From: an uncultured Formosa sp.
Lineage (GTDB): Bacteria > Bacteroidota > Bacteroidia > Flavobacteriales > Flavobacteriaceae
NCBI GenBank assembly: GCA_913052445.1
Contig: CAJXDP010000002.1
Coordinates: forward strand, 1 to 64,000
Reading direction: 5' to 3'
Length of the DNA: 64,000 nucleotides
Shown here: positions 9,349 to 18,625 of the stretch, piece after piece
Layout of the letters: each line of letters starts with the position of its first letter
Numbering within the stretch: position 1 is the first letter of the stretch
Position numbers and translations under genes: made by a program
Notes under the pieces: model-generated
Databases searched by the model: none
Told to the model about the DNA's origin: nothing
The model's input: the letters and a program-made list of their open reading frames with translations, nothing else

Positions 9349-10674
9349 TTATATGTATTGATTAATTATATTTTCAAACAACTCTTGCTTTCCACTTTGA
9401 AGAGTTAATTCACCATTTTCCATGGCAATTTTATAGAGGTCATTTAAATCTAACTTTCCTGCTTCAAAATCCTTTCCTTTTCCGCTATCAAATGTACTAT
9501 ACCGCTGTTCTCTGAGAGAGTTATATGAAGAAGAAGTCATTATTTTATCTGCTGTAATTAAAGCTCTGGCAAAAGTATCAGCCCCTCCAATATGGGCATG
9601 AAATACATCATCTAAGTCGGTTGAATTTCTTCTAATTTTAGCATCAAAGTTAACTCCACCACCCTTAAGACCTCCAGCTTCAAGGAATACAAGCATTGCT
9701 TCAGTTGTTTCTTGAATATTATTAGGAAACTGATCAGTATCCCATCCGTTCTGATAATCTCCTCGATTGGCATCTATACTTCCTAACATCCCTGCTTTAG
9801 CAGCGACAGCCAGCTCATGTTGCATTGTGTGTTGGGCCAGTGTTGCATGGTTTACTTCAATATTAATTTTAAAATCATTCTCTAAGCCGTATTCTTTCAA
9901 AAAACCAATAGCTGTTGCAGAATCAAAATCATATTGATGCTTCATGGGCTCCATTGGCTTAGGCTCAATAAAGAAATTTCCTTTAAAGCCTTGTGATCTT
10001 GCATAATCTCTTGCAGTAGCTAAAAACCGTCCCATGTGGTCTAATTCTCGACCCATGTCTGTGTTTAATAATGACATGTAGCCTTCACGCCCCCCCCAAA
10101 ACACATAATTTTCTCCTTTTAAAGCGATTGTAGCATCTAATGCAAGTTTTATCTGTCCACCTGCTCTTGCCATGACATTAAAATCTGGATTCGTAGACGC
10201 ACCATTCATGTAACGAGGGTTTGAAAAACAATTTGCAGTTCCCCAGAGCAGCTTAGTTCCTGTTTCCACTTTTTTCTGCTTGATATAATCAACAATCGTA
10301 GCTAATCTTTTTTCAGACTCCGCAAATGTTGGCGCTTCTTGCACTAAATCATAATCGTGAAAACAAAAATAATCAAAGCTCATTTTTCCAATGAACTCAA
10401 AGGCAGCATCTGCTTTATCTTTAGCTGCTTGAATAGGGTCTGAAGATTGGTCCCATGCAAAACGCTGAGTTCCTGGACCAAATGGATCTGATCCTTGCCC
10501 GCAGAATGTATGCCAATAAGCGATGGCGAACTTAAAGTGTTCACGCATTGTTTTCCCGGCAACTATTTGACTTGGATTGTAATATTTAAATGCTAAAGGA
10601 TTGTCAGACTCTTTTCCTTCAAATTTAATAGGATCAATTCCTTTAAAGTATTCTTTTGATGATGATGAACTCAT
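9349..10674 (-). CDS. xylA: Xylose isomerase
   Basis: Cytoplasmic enzyme converting D-xylose to D-xylulose. The 441-residue length is that of class II isomerases. His106 and Asp109 (FCFHDYDL) are the ring-opening pair, Glu237 ([10 protein letters not shown]) and Glu273/His276 ([11 protein letters not shown]) belong to the two-metal site, and the [18 protein letters not shown] segment near 340 is highly characteristic. Its ATG overlaps the stop of xylB by four bases (10671-10674), implying translational coupling. It is one of the strongest clues that the polysaccharide is xylose-based. Confidence 0.97.
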   Translation of the reverse strand: MSSSSSKEYFKGIDPIKFEGKESDNPLAFKYYNPSQIVAGKTMREHFKFAIAYWHTFCGQGSDPFGPGTQRFAWDQSSDPIQAAKDKADAAFEFIGKMSFDYFCFHDYDLVQEAPTFAESEKRLATIVDYIKQKKVETGTKLLWGTANCFSNPRYMNGASTNPDFNVMARAGGQIKLALDATIALKGENYVFWGGREGYMSLLNTDMGRELDHMGRFLATARDYARSQGFKGNFFIEPKPMEPMKHQYDFDSATAIGFLKEYGLENDFKINIEVNHATLAQHTMQHELAVAAKAGMLGSIDANRGDYQNGWDTDQFPNNIQETTEAMLVFLEAGGLKGGGVNFDAKIRRNSTDLDDVFHAHIGGADTFARALITADKIMTSSSYNSLREQRYSTFDSGKGKDFEAGKLDLNDLYKIAMENGELTLQSGKQELFENIINQYI

Positions 10675-12167
10675 AATTTATTTTTTAATAAAATTTCTAA
10701 TTCGTTTTTCCATATTTGGTATGCCTCTAAGTAGGGGACTTTATTTTCTAACGGCACGAAGGTCATTACATGATCATTATCAGTGATATTTTTTCCAAAT
10801 TTATCAAAATCTCCGTCTAAAAGACCAGCTGCTCTTGCAGCCCCGACAGCGCCTGTAGTATTATATATTTCAATTTCGTGACCAATAAGAGTAGCAAGTG
10901 TATTTGAAAATATTTCAGATCTAAATAAGTTGTCATTACCAGCTCTTATGACGTTAATTACTGCGTTGTCATTTTTCAAAATCTCCATTCCGTAAACAAA
11001 AGAAAAAGCAATCCCTTCGAGGGCCGCTCTGTATAAATGTCCTTTGCTATGTTTGTTTAAGTTAATATTACAAAATTGAGTCCCTATGTTTTTATTGTCT
11101 AACATACGTTCTGCACCATTTCCAAAAGGAATGATTGAAAGCCCGTCAGATCCAATATCAACTTTTCCGGCCTGGATGTTCATTACTTCATATGAATCGT
11201 CACCACTTTGGTTTCGAAGCCATCGGTACATAATCCCGGCACCATTAATACACAACAACTTACCAACCGAAGGCATCGCGGCATTATAGTTGACATGTGC
11301 AAAATTATTGATTCTAGAAACCTCCTTTGAGTTGGTATTATTAGTTACTGCATAAATAACTCCTGAGGTTCCGCCTGTGACTGCAACTTCTCCATTTCTT
11401 AAGATGTTTAATGATAAGGCATTATTAGGTTGATCACCAGCTCTATAAGTAATTGGTATCCCTTCAGGTAACCCTGTTTGAGAAGCAGCTGTTTTAGTAA
11501 CAGTCCCTTGTGTAGTGAAATTAGCTACAATCTCTGGTAATAAGTTCGAATCGACTCCATAGTAATCTAAAAGCCATTGAGCAATTGTATCTGTTTTATA
11601 ATCCCATAGTATGCCTTCAGACAACCCATTTTTGGTAGTATTCATTTGAGCTGTTAGCTTGTAAGCTATATAATCCCCCGGCAACATAAATTTATGAATT
11701 TTTGCATAGAGTTCAGGCTCATGTTCTTTAACCCATTTTAATTTTGAAGCAGTAAAATTACCTGGAGAGTTAAGAAGGTGCTCTACACATTTTTCAGGTC
11801 CATTAACTTCAAAAGCAGTATTTCCAATTTGTATCGCTCGACTGTCACACCAAATAATTGAATTTCTAAGTGGTGTTCCACTTTTGTCTAAAACTACTAG
11901 CCCATGCATCTGGTAAGATATTCCAACCGCATCAATTTTAGAGGCATCAATTTTAGACTCTCTAATCACTCTTTTGGTTGCAGCACAAATATAGTCCCAC
12001 CAATCATTAGGGTTTTGTTCTGCCCAATCATTCTGTTCTGAAATGATAGACATTTCGTGAGGAGGCTCATGAAGGCTTAGTACATTTTTACCAGTTTCGG
12101 CGTCAACTAAGGCCACTTTCACAGAAGAACTTCCTATATCAAATCCTATATTGTATTTAGTATGCAT
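10671..12167 (-). CDS. xylB: Xylulokinase (FGGY family)
   Basis: Cytoplasmic kinase phosphorylating D-xylulose to xylulose 5-phosphate for the pentose phosphate pathway. The N-terminal FGGY domain has the [15 protein letters not shown] phosphate-binding loop at 8-22, QMHGLVVLD near 86-94 and WCDSRA near 106-111. Asp245 in [10 protein letters not shown] is the likely catalytic base. The C-terminal domain carries [10 protein letters not shown], and [11 protein letters not shown] near the end. Full length at 498 residues. It is the first gene of the xylB-xylA-symporter operon, with a good promoter immediately upstream. Confidence 0.96.
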   Translation of the reverse strand: MHTKYNIGFDIGSSSVKVALVDAETGKNVLSLHEPPHEMSIISEQNDWAEQNPNDWWDYICAATKRVIRESKIDASKIDAVGISYQMHGLVVLDKSGTPLRNSIIWCDSRAIQIGNTAFEVNGPEKCVEHLLNSPGNFTASKLKWVKEHEPELYAKIHKFMLPGDYIAYKLTAQMNTTKNGLSEGILWDYKTDTIAQWLLDYYGVDSNLLPEIVANFTTQGTVTKTAASQTGLPEGIPITYRAGDQPNNALSLNILRNGEVAVTGGTSGVIYAVTNNTNSKEVSRINNFAHVNYNAAMPSVGKLLCINGAGIMYRWLRNQSGDDSYEVMNIQAGKVDIGSDGLSIIPFGNGAERMLDNKNIGTQFCNINLNKHSKGHLYRAALEGIAFSFVYGMEILKNDNAVINVIRAGNDNLFRSEIFSNTLATLIGHEIEIYNTTGAVGAARAAGLLDGDFDKFGKNITDNDHVMTFVPLENKVPYLEAYQIWKNELEILLKNKL

Positions 12168-12187
12168 AAATCTTTATTGGCATTAAT

Positions 12188-12215
12188 CAAAAATATTTTA
12201 AATATGGCTTACAAA
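12188..12215 (-). promoter_or_regulatory. Bacteroidetes-type promoter of xylB-xylA-symporter
   Basis: On the minus strand, TTTG (12215-12212), 16 bases, then TATTTTTG (12195-12188) match the TTTG / TAnnTTTG elements; the spacer is one base shorter than the commonly quoted 17-23. The distance to the xylB ATG at 12167 is 20 bases, giving a very short leader. Confidence 0.45.
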
Positions 12216-12283
12216 GTAAAACAGATGAAGCAAACACTAAAAAAAATGAAGCTAAAATAAATTTAAAAATCAAAATCTATGAA

Positions 12284-13474
12284 TTATATAAAATCAAGAG
12301 TTTCAAAAGAGCTCCCTAACACTTTTGAGTGGCTCGCATCAAGCCATTGATCTAATAAAGTCGCATACACACTTCTAAAGTCAATAGTATACTTCAGATC
12401 TCCATTTTTATCTAAATTCATTAAATCCGGACTATCGTTATACAGCCCTGGTTTCTTAAGGTTTTTTCCAATCACAAAAAGATTATTTGCAGCGCCATGA
12501 TCTGTACCGCCAGCTGCATTTTGTTGAACACGCCTTCCAAATTCAGAAAAGGTTAGTATCAATGTATCTTTAAAGGAATCAGAAGCTTCCAAGTCTTTCA
12601 CAAAAACATCCATTGCCTCACTATACGTCTTGAGTAATCGCGATTGTCTATTGGCTTGATTTGCATGGGTATCGAATCCCCCCATAGAAACGTAATATAC
12701 TTTGGTTTCAAGCTTAGAATTAATAAATTCTGCTGTAGTTTTTAATTGTTTTGCAAACGGATTGTTCGGATAAGACTTTGTGCTATTTGATGTCTTACTA
12801 GTTTCGTAAATATACTTAGCAGAAGACTTAGCGCCAACCATTGTTTTATATAAATACCCAAGGTTGTGTTCACTTAAATGCATCTCGGTTTGGGTTTCAA
12901 GTACTTTACTAAAGAAGGGCGTTTTTGCATTGTTAAACATCTTTTTAGCATCTTTGGTTGCCACCCCATTAATAGTTCTTCCCTTAAGAATTAGTGATAA
13001 AGAGTCGTCTACTTCAATTCCAGTATAAGGTTTTTTTCCATACTGATCAATATAGCGTCCCATCCATCCAGAATCTAAATACTCTGAGGCATTACTGGCT
13101 GTATGCCATATGTCTGTAGACCTAGAATGAGATCTATTGGGGTTTGGATATCCCACGTTATTGATAATTGATAAATACCCTTTATCATACAACGCTTTTA
13201 AGGGGGATAGGTTTTCATTAAGACCTAGCTCTCCGTTCATATCAATAAGTCTGTTTTTGGGTATTGATATCCCTGGACGATTACTGTAGTACAAATCATT
13301 TCTGTAAGGAATCAATGTATTTAGACCATCATTCCCACCTGACAACTGAATAACTACCAGTTTTTTATATCCGAACAATCGAGGGTCTAAGCTTTCAAAA
13401 GCTTTCATGAAACTTGGAACGAGTACCACACTACTCGCCATCGAACTTTTAATTAAAAAATCTCTTCTTTTCAT
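12284..13474 (-). CDS. DUF1501 protein, Tat-exported, alkaline-phosphatase-like fold
   Basis: Residues 1-25 form a twin-arginine leader (MKRRDFLIKSSMASS). LVVIQLSGGNDGLNTLIPY near 34-52 and YVSMGGFDTHANQ near 260-272 are hallmarks of DUF1501, a family placed with the alkaline phosphatase/sulfatase superfamily. FSEFGRRVQQNAAGGTDHGAAN near 310-331 would supply metal ligands. There is no C-x-P-S-R motif, so it is not a formylglycine sulfatase. It lies 11 bases after a DUF1800 gene, its usual partner. Biochemical role unknown; position between xylose genes suggests a part in the locus. Confidence 0.85.
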   Translation of the reverse strand: MKRRDFLIKSSMASSVVLVPSFMKAFESLDPRLFGYKKLVVIQLSGGNDGLNTLIPYRNDLYYSNRPGISIPKNRLIDMNGELGLNENLSPLKALYDKGYLSIINNVGYPNPNRSHSRSTDIWHTASNASEYLDSGWMGRYIDQYGKKPYTGIEVDDSLSLILKGRTINGVATKDAKKMFNNAKTPFFSKVLETQTEMHLSEHNLGYLYKTMVGAKSSAKYIYETSKTSNSTKSYPNNPFAKQLKTTAEFINSKLETKVYYVSMGGFDTHANQANRQSRLLKTYSEAMDVFVKDLEASDSFKDTLILTFSEFGRRVQQNAAGGTDHGAANNLFVIGKNLKKPGLYNDSPDLMNLDKNGDLKYTIDFRSVYATLLDQWLDASHSKVLGSSFETLDFI

Positions 13475-13485
13475 AATCTATTGAA

Positions 13486-14871
13486 TTAACACAATTGGTA
13501 TTCAGGAATGGACATTAGTTGAATACAATATTGAAATGAATTTTGAGACTGGTAAGCTTTTAACATTTTACTAGTATCCACATCAATTCGAGGGACAACT
13601 AATATTTCACTTAATTCATTAAAAGACCATTTAGAATAATGCGTTTCAAAATATGCACGCTCATTGTCATCCACTGAAAACCGTTGCTTTTTATTCTTGT
13701 AAAATTCTTTGAAGGTATCTTCAAACTCTCCCTTGGACATCAAACTAATTTGACCATTACTAAATACTAAAGCAGGTAGTTTTAAACGGAACATTAATGA
13801 GTTCGAATCAATCCAATAGCGATCTCCTTTCCAACCGGCTACATTAACAGGATACAAAAGTATTTGACCCATCATTTTTTGAAGGTATATGACCTGATTT
13901 TGTTTCTTAAACAAAGAAGGAACCACTTTTTGCATTCCAACCATTAGCTCAATAGGAGATTTGATTTTCACCCCAATATTTTTATCATCATAGAACCAGT
14001 CAGTCATAAACAAATAACGCATTAATTTTTCTATGTTGTAATCTTTATAAAACACAGTTGTTAGTTCTTCAATATGATCGATGTCTTCAATAGGATTAAC
14101 AAAATAGCGATATACTTTAGAGCATATAAACTTTGCGCAAGCCCGTTGTTTTGTAATAATATCTATAATTTCATCGCCTCCAAAATTCCCGTTTTCTGCT
14201 AAAAAAGTTTTAGAATCCGTGTCATGTTTGGAAACTCTTAATACATAGTCGCCATTTGGTTTGAAACTCCAGCCAGTGAATGCTCTTGCCGCTTCTTTAA
14301 TATCAGACTCAGTATAATTCCCAATACCTAGAGTAAATAGCTCCATGAGTTCACGAGCAAAATTCTCATTTGGTTTTTTCTTAAAATTTCGGTTATTGTT
14401 AAGGTATTTGAGCATCGAAGCAGACCTAGAGATTGCTTTGACAAAATCCACAAAATTCCCTAAAGCATACGTGCGTAGTGTGTTATTAAATTTTAGAACA
14501 TGAAGGATGTGAGTATCCTTACAAACAAATATATTAGCCCAAAATAAAGTCATTTTTTCTCTAAGAACCTGCTCAGAGCTTGCCATTTTATTAAGCCATA
14601 TAAAGTTTAATTCTCTAACTTTTTTTTGACTTTTCTGTCTTAATTTTCGAGATTCTGCATCTCCTAAATTTTTCCTTAGCTTATTGTATGGAGTATTAAA
14701 GTAATCTCCAAAATCAGATAAATCTAATTTAATTGTTTCTGTTTTTTTGGAAGTATAAAATAATCCGTTAACGGTATTTATCTTGCTTAGCTTTTTAGAA
14801 TCAGCAATCAGTGAAGGTTTAGCTCCAAATCCAGCGCGCCAATATAGATGTACAAGATCTGTTTGATTCAT
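13486..14871 (-). CDS. DUF1800 family protein
   Basis: Recognised by HLYWRAGFGAKPSL at the N-terminus and the central ENFARELMELFTLGIGNY block followed by ARAFTGWSF, both characteristic of DUF1800. KVYRYFVNP and the late NVAGWKGDRYWIDSNSLMFR also fit. It is 461 residues long and lacks an obvious signal peptide, so how it reaches its DUF1501 partner (Tat-exported, next gene) is unclear. The family has no established reaction. The pair stands between the GH43 gene and xylB in the same direction. Confidence 0.85.
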   Translation of the reverse strand: MNQTDLVHLYWRAGFGAKPSLIADSKKLSKINTVNGLFYTSKKTETIKLDLSDFGDYFNTPYNKLRKNLGDAESRKLRQKSQKKVRELNFIWLNKMASSEQVLREKMTLFWANIFVCKDTHILHVLKFNNTLRTYALGNFVDFVKAISRSASMLKYLNNNRNFKKKPNENFARELMELFTLGIGNYTESDIKEAARAFTGWSFKPNGDYVLRVSKHDTDSKTFLAENGNFGGDEIIDIITKQRACAKFICSKVYRYFVNPIEDIDHIEELTTVFYKDYNIEKLMRYLFMTDWFYDDKNIGVKIKSPIELMVGMQKVVPSLFKKQNQVIYLQKMMGQILLYPVNVAGWKGDRYWIDSNSLMFRLKLPALVFSNGQISLMSKGEFEDTFKEFYKNKKQRFSVDDNERAYFETHYSKWSFNELSEILVVPRIDVDTSKMLKAYQSQNSFQYCIQLMSIPEYQLC

Positions 14872-14959
14872 TGCTTAGTTATATAAATTAGGACTCCTAA
14901 AAGTATTACAAGTTTAAATATAGGTTTAAATTTCACTAAATAAAAATTTAAAAACATGA

Positions 14960-15991
14960 TTAATAGGGGTTTAAAGTAACTATAGAACCGTCTGATCTGT
15001 ATGATATCTTAGCAACCTTTACAGATCGTAAATGAGTTACGCCTTTTGAAAGAGACGAGTCATGGTAAAATAAATAGGTTTTTCCATCTACATCACAAAC
15101 AGAATGGTGAGAAGTCCAACCGACAACAGGATTTAAAATACGTCCCATATAAGTAAATGGTCCATAAGGGTTATCCCCTATCGCGTAACAAATAAAATGT
15201 GTGTCTCCTGTTGAATACGAGAAATAATACTTGCCTTTGTGTTTATGCATCCAGGCGGCTTCAAAAAATCGTCGGTCTGTATCTCCAGACTTTAATAGTT
15301 GTCCATTCTCGTCTAGAATTTGAAGTTCCTTTGGCTCTTCAGTAAATTCCAACAAATTGTCTGACATCTTAGCTACAAATGGTAACAAGGCAGGGTCATT
15401 AGCATCGGGAATAAATGCTGTAGGACTGTCCGGTTGAGATGCATTAAACACACCTGTCCTCCAACGCTGTAATTGACCACCCCAAAGCCCACCAAAATAC
15501 ATGTAATAGTCCTCATTATCGTCTTTAAAAACCGCTGGATCTATAGAAAAACTTCCTTTAATAGCCTCTAACTGAGCCTTAAATGGACCTGTTGGAGAAT
15601 TGCTGATGGCTACACCTATTCGAAAAACTCCTTCATAATCCTTGGCTGGAAAAAACAAGTAATAATTCCCGTTTTTCTCATTAGCATCTGGAGCCCACAT
15701 TTGCTGTTTTGCCCATAGAACATCTTTGACATGTAAAGCTACTCCATTATCTACAGCATCACTTTCAATAGAATCCATGGATAATACATGGTAATCCTCC
15801 ATAGCAAAATGACTTCCTAAATCATCAAAAGCCTCACCTGCATCAATATCATGTGATGGGTAAATATAAATTTTACCATCAAAAACATGAGCAGAAGGAT
15901 CTGCAGTATAAATATGACTGACAAGTGGCTTTGATAGCGCTTTATTATTTAAATCCTCAAAATTAATATGATCAATTGATTCTTCTGGCAT
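14960..15991 (-). CDS. Cytoplasmic GH43 beta-xylosidase
   Basis: Five-bladed beta-propeller glycosidase expected to release xylose from short xylo-oligosaccharides. The three acidic catalytic residues are visible: Asp31 (YTADPSAHVF, general base), Asp151 (SIDPAVF, pKa modulator) and Glu244 (RFFEAAWMHK, general acid). At 343 residues it contains only the catalytic domain. No leader is present, so it should act in the cytoplasm, just downstream of the GPH importer gene (10 bases away). The absence of a desulfating partner in the cytoplasm implies that desulfation is finished before import. It is most like GH43 subfamily 1; arabinosidase activity cannot be excluded. Confidence 0.9.
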   Translation of the reverse strand: MPEESIDHINFEDLNNKALSKPLVSHIYTADPSAHVFDGKIYIYPSHDIDAGEAFDDLGSHFAMEDYHVLSMDSIESDAVDNGVALHVKDVLWAKQQMWAPDANEKNGNYYLFFPAKDYEGVFRIGVAISNSPTGPFKAQLEAIKGSFSIDPAVFKDDNEDYYMYFGGLWGGQLQRWRTGVFNASQPDSPTAFIPDANDPALLPFVAKMSDNLLEFTEEPKELQILDENGQLLKSGDTDRRFFEAAWMHKHKGKYYFSYSTGDTHFICYAIGDNPYGPFTYMGRILNPVVGWTSHHSVCDVDGKTYLFYHDSSLSKGVTHLRSVKVAKISYRSDGSIVTLNPY

Positions 15992-16001
15992 GTTTGGTTA
16001 T

Positions 16002-17441
16002 CTAATTCGTTCTTCGTTGTTTTAAATCTGTTTCAATTTGTGATTCCATATCTTTATTAATTTCATAGAAGAATAACAATACGACTCCAATTAAAAATGG
16101 AATAGATGGATAAATACTAACTAACATTTTTATTCCATGTATAGCTAATTCTGTTTGCCCATTTTCAATTCCGGGAAGGTATCCATAGGATCCTAATATT
16201 TTTGCAACCAAAGCACCACCGATAGCGAGACCCAATTTCAAACCAACCATCATTGCTGAAAAAATAATAGCAGTGGCTCTACGATTATTTTTCCATTCTG
16301 AGTAATCTGCAACATCAGCAATCATAGCCCACAATAAAGGGATGGTAATTCCATAAAATAACCCATGTAAAACTTGCGCTCCAAACATAAGTTCAACAGA
16401 TGATTTATCGAAAAAATAAAATAAAATTATAAATAACGTAGATACAAATAAAAAGAAGCCAAAAACATTTCTTTTGCCGTATACATCAGCCAGTGATTTG
16501 GACAATCCAATTCCTATAATCATAAATATTATACCTCCTGCATTAAACAGTCCAAAGCCTGCTGAAACCGGATCATTCCCAAAGAAATTAACCCCAACGG
16601 ATGATAAAAAATCTAAAATGGGGCTTATAAAATTCGTCAAACGAGTATTATCTACATAGTTCTCAAAATAATAGACATAAGCTCCCCCCTTCATCGCTAA
16701 GGATATAAAAGTTAATGTCGTTAAAACAAGCATGATTAGCCATGGTCTGTTTTCTATTAAATCTAGTATATCTTCAACAAAAGTAGATTTTTGTTCGGCT
16801 GTTGGAACAATCCTCTCCTTAGTGGTGACAAAAGTAATTAACAGCATTACCGTTCCTATTACTGCTAACCAAGTCATGACAAGCTCCATCCCTACTGCTT
16901 TATCTCCTTCTCCAGCATAAATAATAATAGGCAGCATAAACACCTGGACAAAAAACTGTGCAAACATAACGGCAACAAATCGATAGGAAGAAATGCTATT
17001 TCTCTCTTTCATGTCTCCCGTGATAACGCCACTTAATGCGGAATATGGCAGGTTGCTAGCCGCGTAAAGCAAGAGCAGTAAAGTGTAGGTTATAACTGCA
17101 TACGTCACTTTTCCTTGATAATCAAAGTCAGGGGTGCTAAAGGCCAATACAGACACAACACCTAAAGGAACTGCCGTCCATAAAATCCAAGGTCTAAACT
17201 TACCCCATTTAGAATGAGTACGATCGGCTATAGCCCCCACTATAGGGTTAAATCCTAACGCAGCAATAAATCCTACCCAAAATATAATTGCCGTAGCAGT
17301 ATTTGCTTCTAGACCATAGATATCGGTATAAAAGTAGGCCAGATAAGTGATTAGAGTTTGAAAAACTAAGTTAGCAGCAAGGTCACCTAAACTATAACCT
17401 ATTTTTTCCCTAACCGATAATTTTTCTGAAATTGAACTCAT
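16002..17441 (-). CDS. GPH-family sugar:cation symporter (MFS), xyloside importer
   Basis: A 479-residue integral membrane protein with about 12 hydrophobic spans. SVREKIGYSLGDLAANLVFQ at the start and the GAIADRTHSKWGKFRPWIL loop near 65-85 are diagnostic for the glycoside-pentoside-hexuronide family (XynP/MelB-like). It sits between lipoprotein GH10 and cytoplasmic GH43, so it probably moves xylo-oligosaccharides from periplasm to cytoplasm. Cargo is inferred from neighbours. Confidence 0.92.
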   Translation of the reverse strand: MSSISEKLSVREKIGYSLGDLAANLVFQTLITYLAYFYTDIYGLEANTATAIIFWVGFIAALGFNPIVGAIADRTHSKWGKFRPWILWTAVPLGVVSVLAFSTPDFDYQGKVTYAVITYTLLLLLYAASNLPYSALSGVITGDMKERNSISSYRFVAVMFAQFFVQVFMLPIIIYAGEGDKAVGMELVMTWLAVIGTVMLLITFVTTKERIVPTAEQKSTFVEDILDLIENRPWLIMLVLTTLTFISLAMKGGAYVYYFENYVDNTRLTNFISPILDFLSSVGVNFFGNDPVSAGFGLFNAGGIIFMIIGIGLSKSLADVYGKRNVFGFFLFVSTLFIILFYFFDKSSVELMFGAQVLHGLFYGITIPLLWAMIADVADYSEWKNNRRATAIIFSAMMVGLKLGLAIGGALVAKILGSYGYLPGIENGQTELAIHGIKMLVSIYPSIPFLIGVVLLFFYEINKDMESQIETDLKQRRTN

Positions 17442-17462
17442 ATTTTTTCTTTAAATTAGTAA

Positions 17463-18605
17463 TTAATTATCTACAAGGTTAGACAACATTTTGAAGGCTG
17501 ATTTTGGTTGGTAATTCCGATCGAATAATAGAGGATAATTAGTGCGTCCTTTTATTGGCCAATCATTGAGCCAAGAGTGCCTATCCATTACACCCCAAAA
17601 TGTAACTCTACTAATTTTGTCTTGATGTTTAATAAATAGCTTAAAAATATCTTGATAACGCTTTGCTAATTGAGCTTCGATCTCATCTGGAAGACCATTT
17701 GGATAAGGGTCCATTTTTGGATCCCCCTCAAATTTATCAAAATTTTGAGTTACTTCTGCTCCAACTAATTCCCAAGGATTTGGCAATACTGTGATATCTA
17801 TTTCTGTAAACATGACATCAATATCTAAATCAGAAATATCTAGTATAATTTGTTCAATTTCATTTAAACTAGGAAATTTCAAACTCCAATGGGCTTGAAC
17901 TCCAACTGCACTGATCTTGGTCCCATTGTTTTGAAGTTTTTTTACCATTCTTAGAACTCCAGCTCGTTTAGCAGGTTTATATAGATTATAGTCATTATAA
18001 ATCAAATCGGCGTTAGGATCTGCTTTTTTAGCTAATTTAAAAACGTCTTCAATATAATTGTCACCCATCTGCTTTTTAAAAATAGACTCTCTAAGCGACC
18101 CATCTTCATTAAAAGCCTCATTGACAACGTCCCATGCGTCAATCCTCTCTTTGTACCTAGAAACAACTCTGTCAATGTGAGTTTCTACATGTTTATTGAA
18201 TTCATCAGGACTGATCTTATTCTTCATGAAATCCGCAAGCTGGTTATGCCAAACTAAGGCATGACCGACAATATACATGTTGTTTTTTGTGCCTAATTCA
18301 ACATACCTATCCGCAGCAACAAAATTGAACTTGTTGGGAGATGGCTGAACATACATCCATTTTAAAGAATTCTCAGGAGTGACAGAGTTAAATTCAGATG
18401 TTACTATATTTTCGGACTGTAAGTCTCTGCCCATGATAATGTCTTCATTGATGGCTGCTCCAATGTAAAACAGGTCTTTATATTTATCACTCAAAGAGAA
18501 TTTTATGTCAATATTTGATTTATATAATCCATTAGCACAACTTAAAAAAGACACAATTATCAATACAATAATCGTAACGGTAAATTTGGTTATATTTATT
18601 TTCAT
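17463..18605 (-). CDS. GH10 endo-beta-1,4-xylanase, lipoprotein
   Basis: Retaining xylanase. Residues 1-22 are a lipoprotein leader with Cys23 as the likely lipidation site, so the enzyme should be anchored to the outer membrane or periplasmic face. The canonical GH10 cleft is complete: FNSVTPENSLKW (72-83), GHALVWHNQL (114-123), acid/base Glu163 in DVVNEAF, VGVQAHW (234-240), nucleophile Glu268 in FTEIDI, and FWGVMDRHSWLNDWP near the end. It is a single 380-residue domain. It follows the beta-helix protein by 20 bases. It is a useful in-window reference for the divergent GH10 in the fusion at 45426. Confidence 0.96.
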   Translation of the reverse strand: MKINITKFTVTIIVLIIVSFLSCANGLYKSNIDIKFSLSDKYKDLFYIGAAINEDIIMGRDLQSENIVTSEFNSVTPENSLKWMYVQPSPNKFNFVAADRYVELGTKNNMYIVGHALVWHNQLADFMKNKISPDEFNKHVETHIDRVVSRYKERIDAWDVVNEAFNEDGSLRESIFKKQMGDNYIEDVFKLAKKADPNADLIYNDYNLYKPAKRAGVLRMVKKLQNNGTKISAVGVQAHWSLKFPSLNEIEQIILDISDLDIDVMFTEIDITVLPNPWELVGAEVTQNFDKFEGDPKMDPYPNGLPDEIEAQLAKRYQDIFKLFIKHQDKISRVTFWGVMDRHSWLNDWPIKGRTNYPLLFDRNYQPKSAFKMLSNLVDN

Positions 18606-18625
18606 TTTATTAATTTATTTGAACA

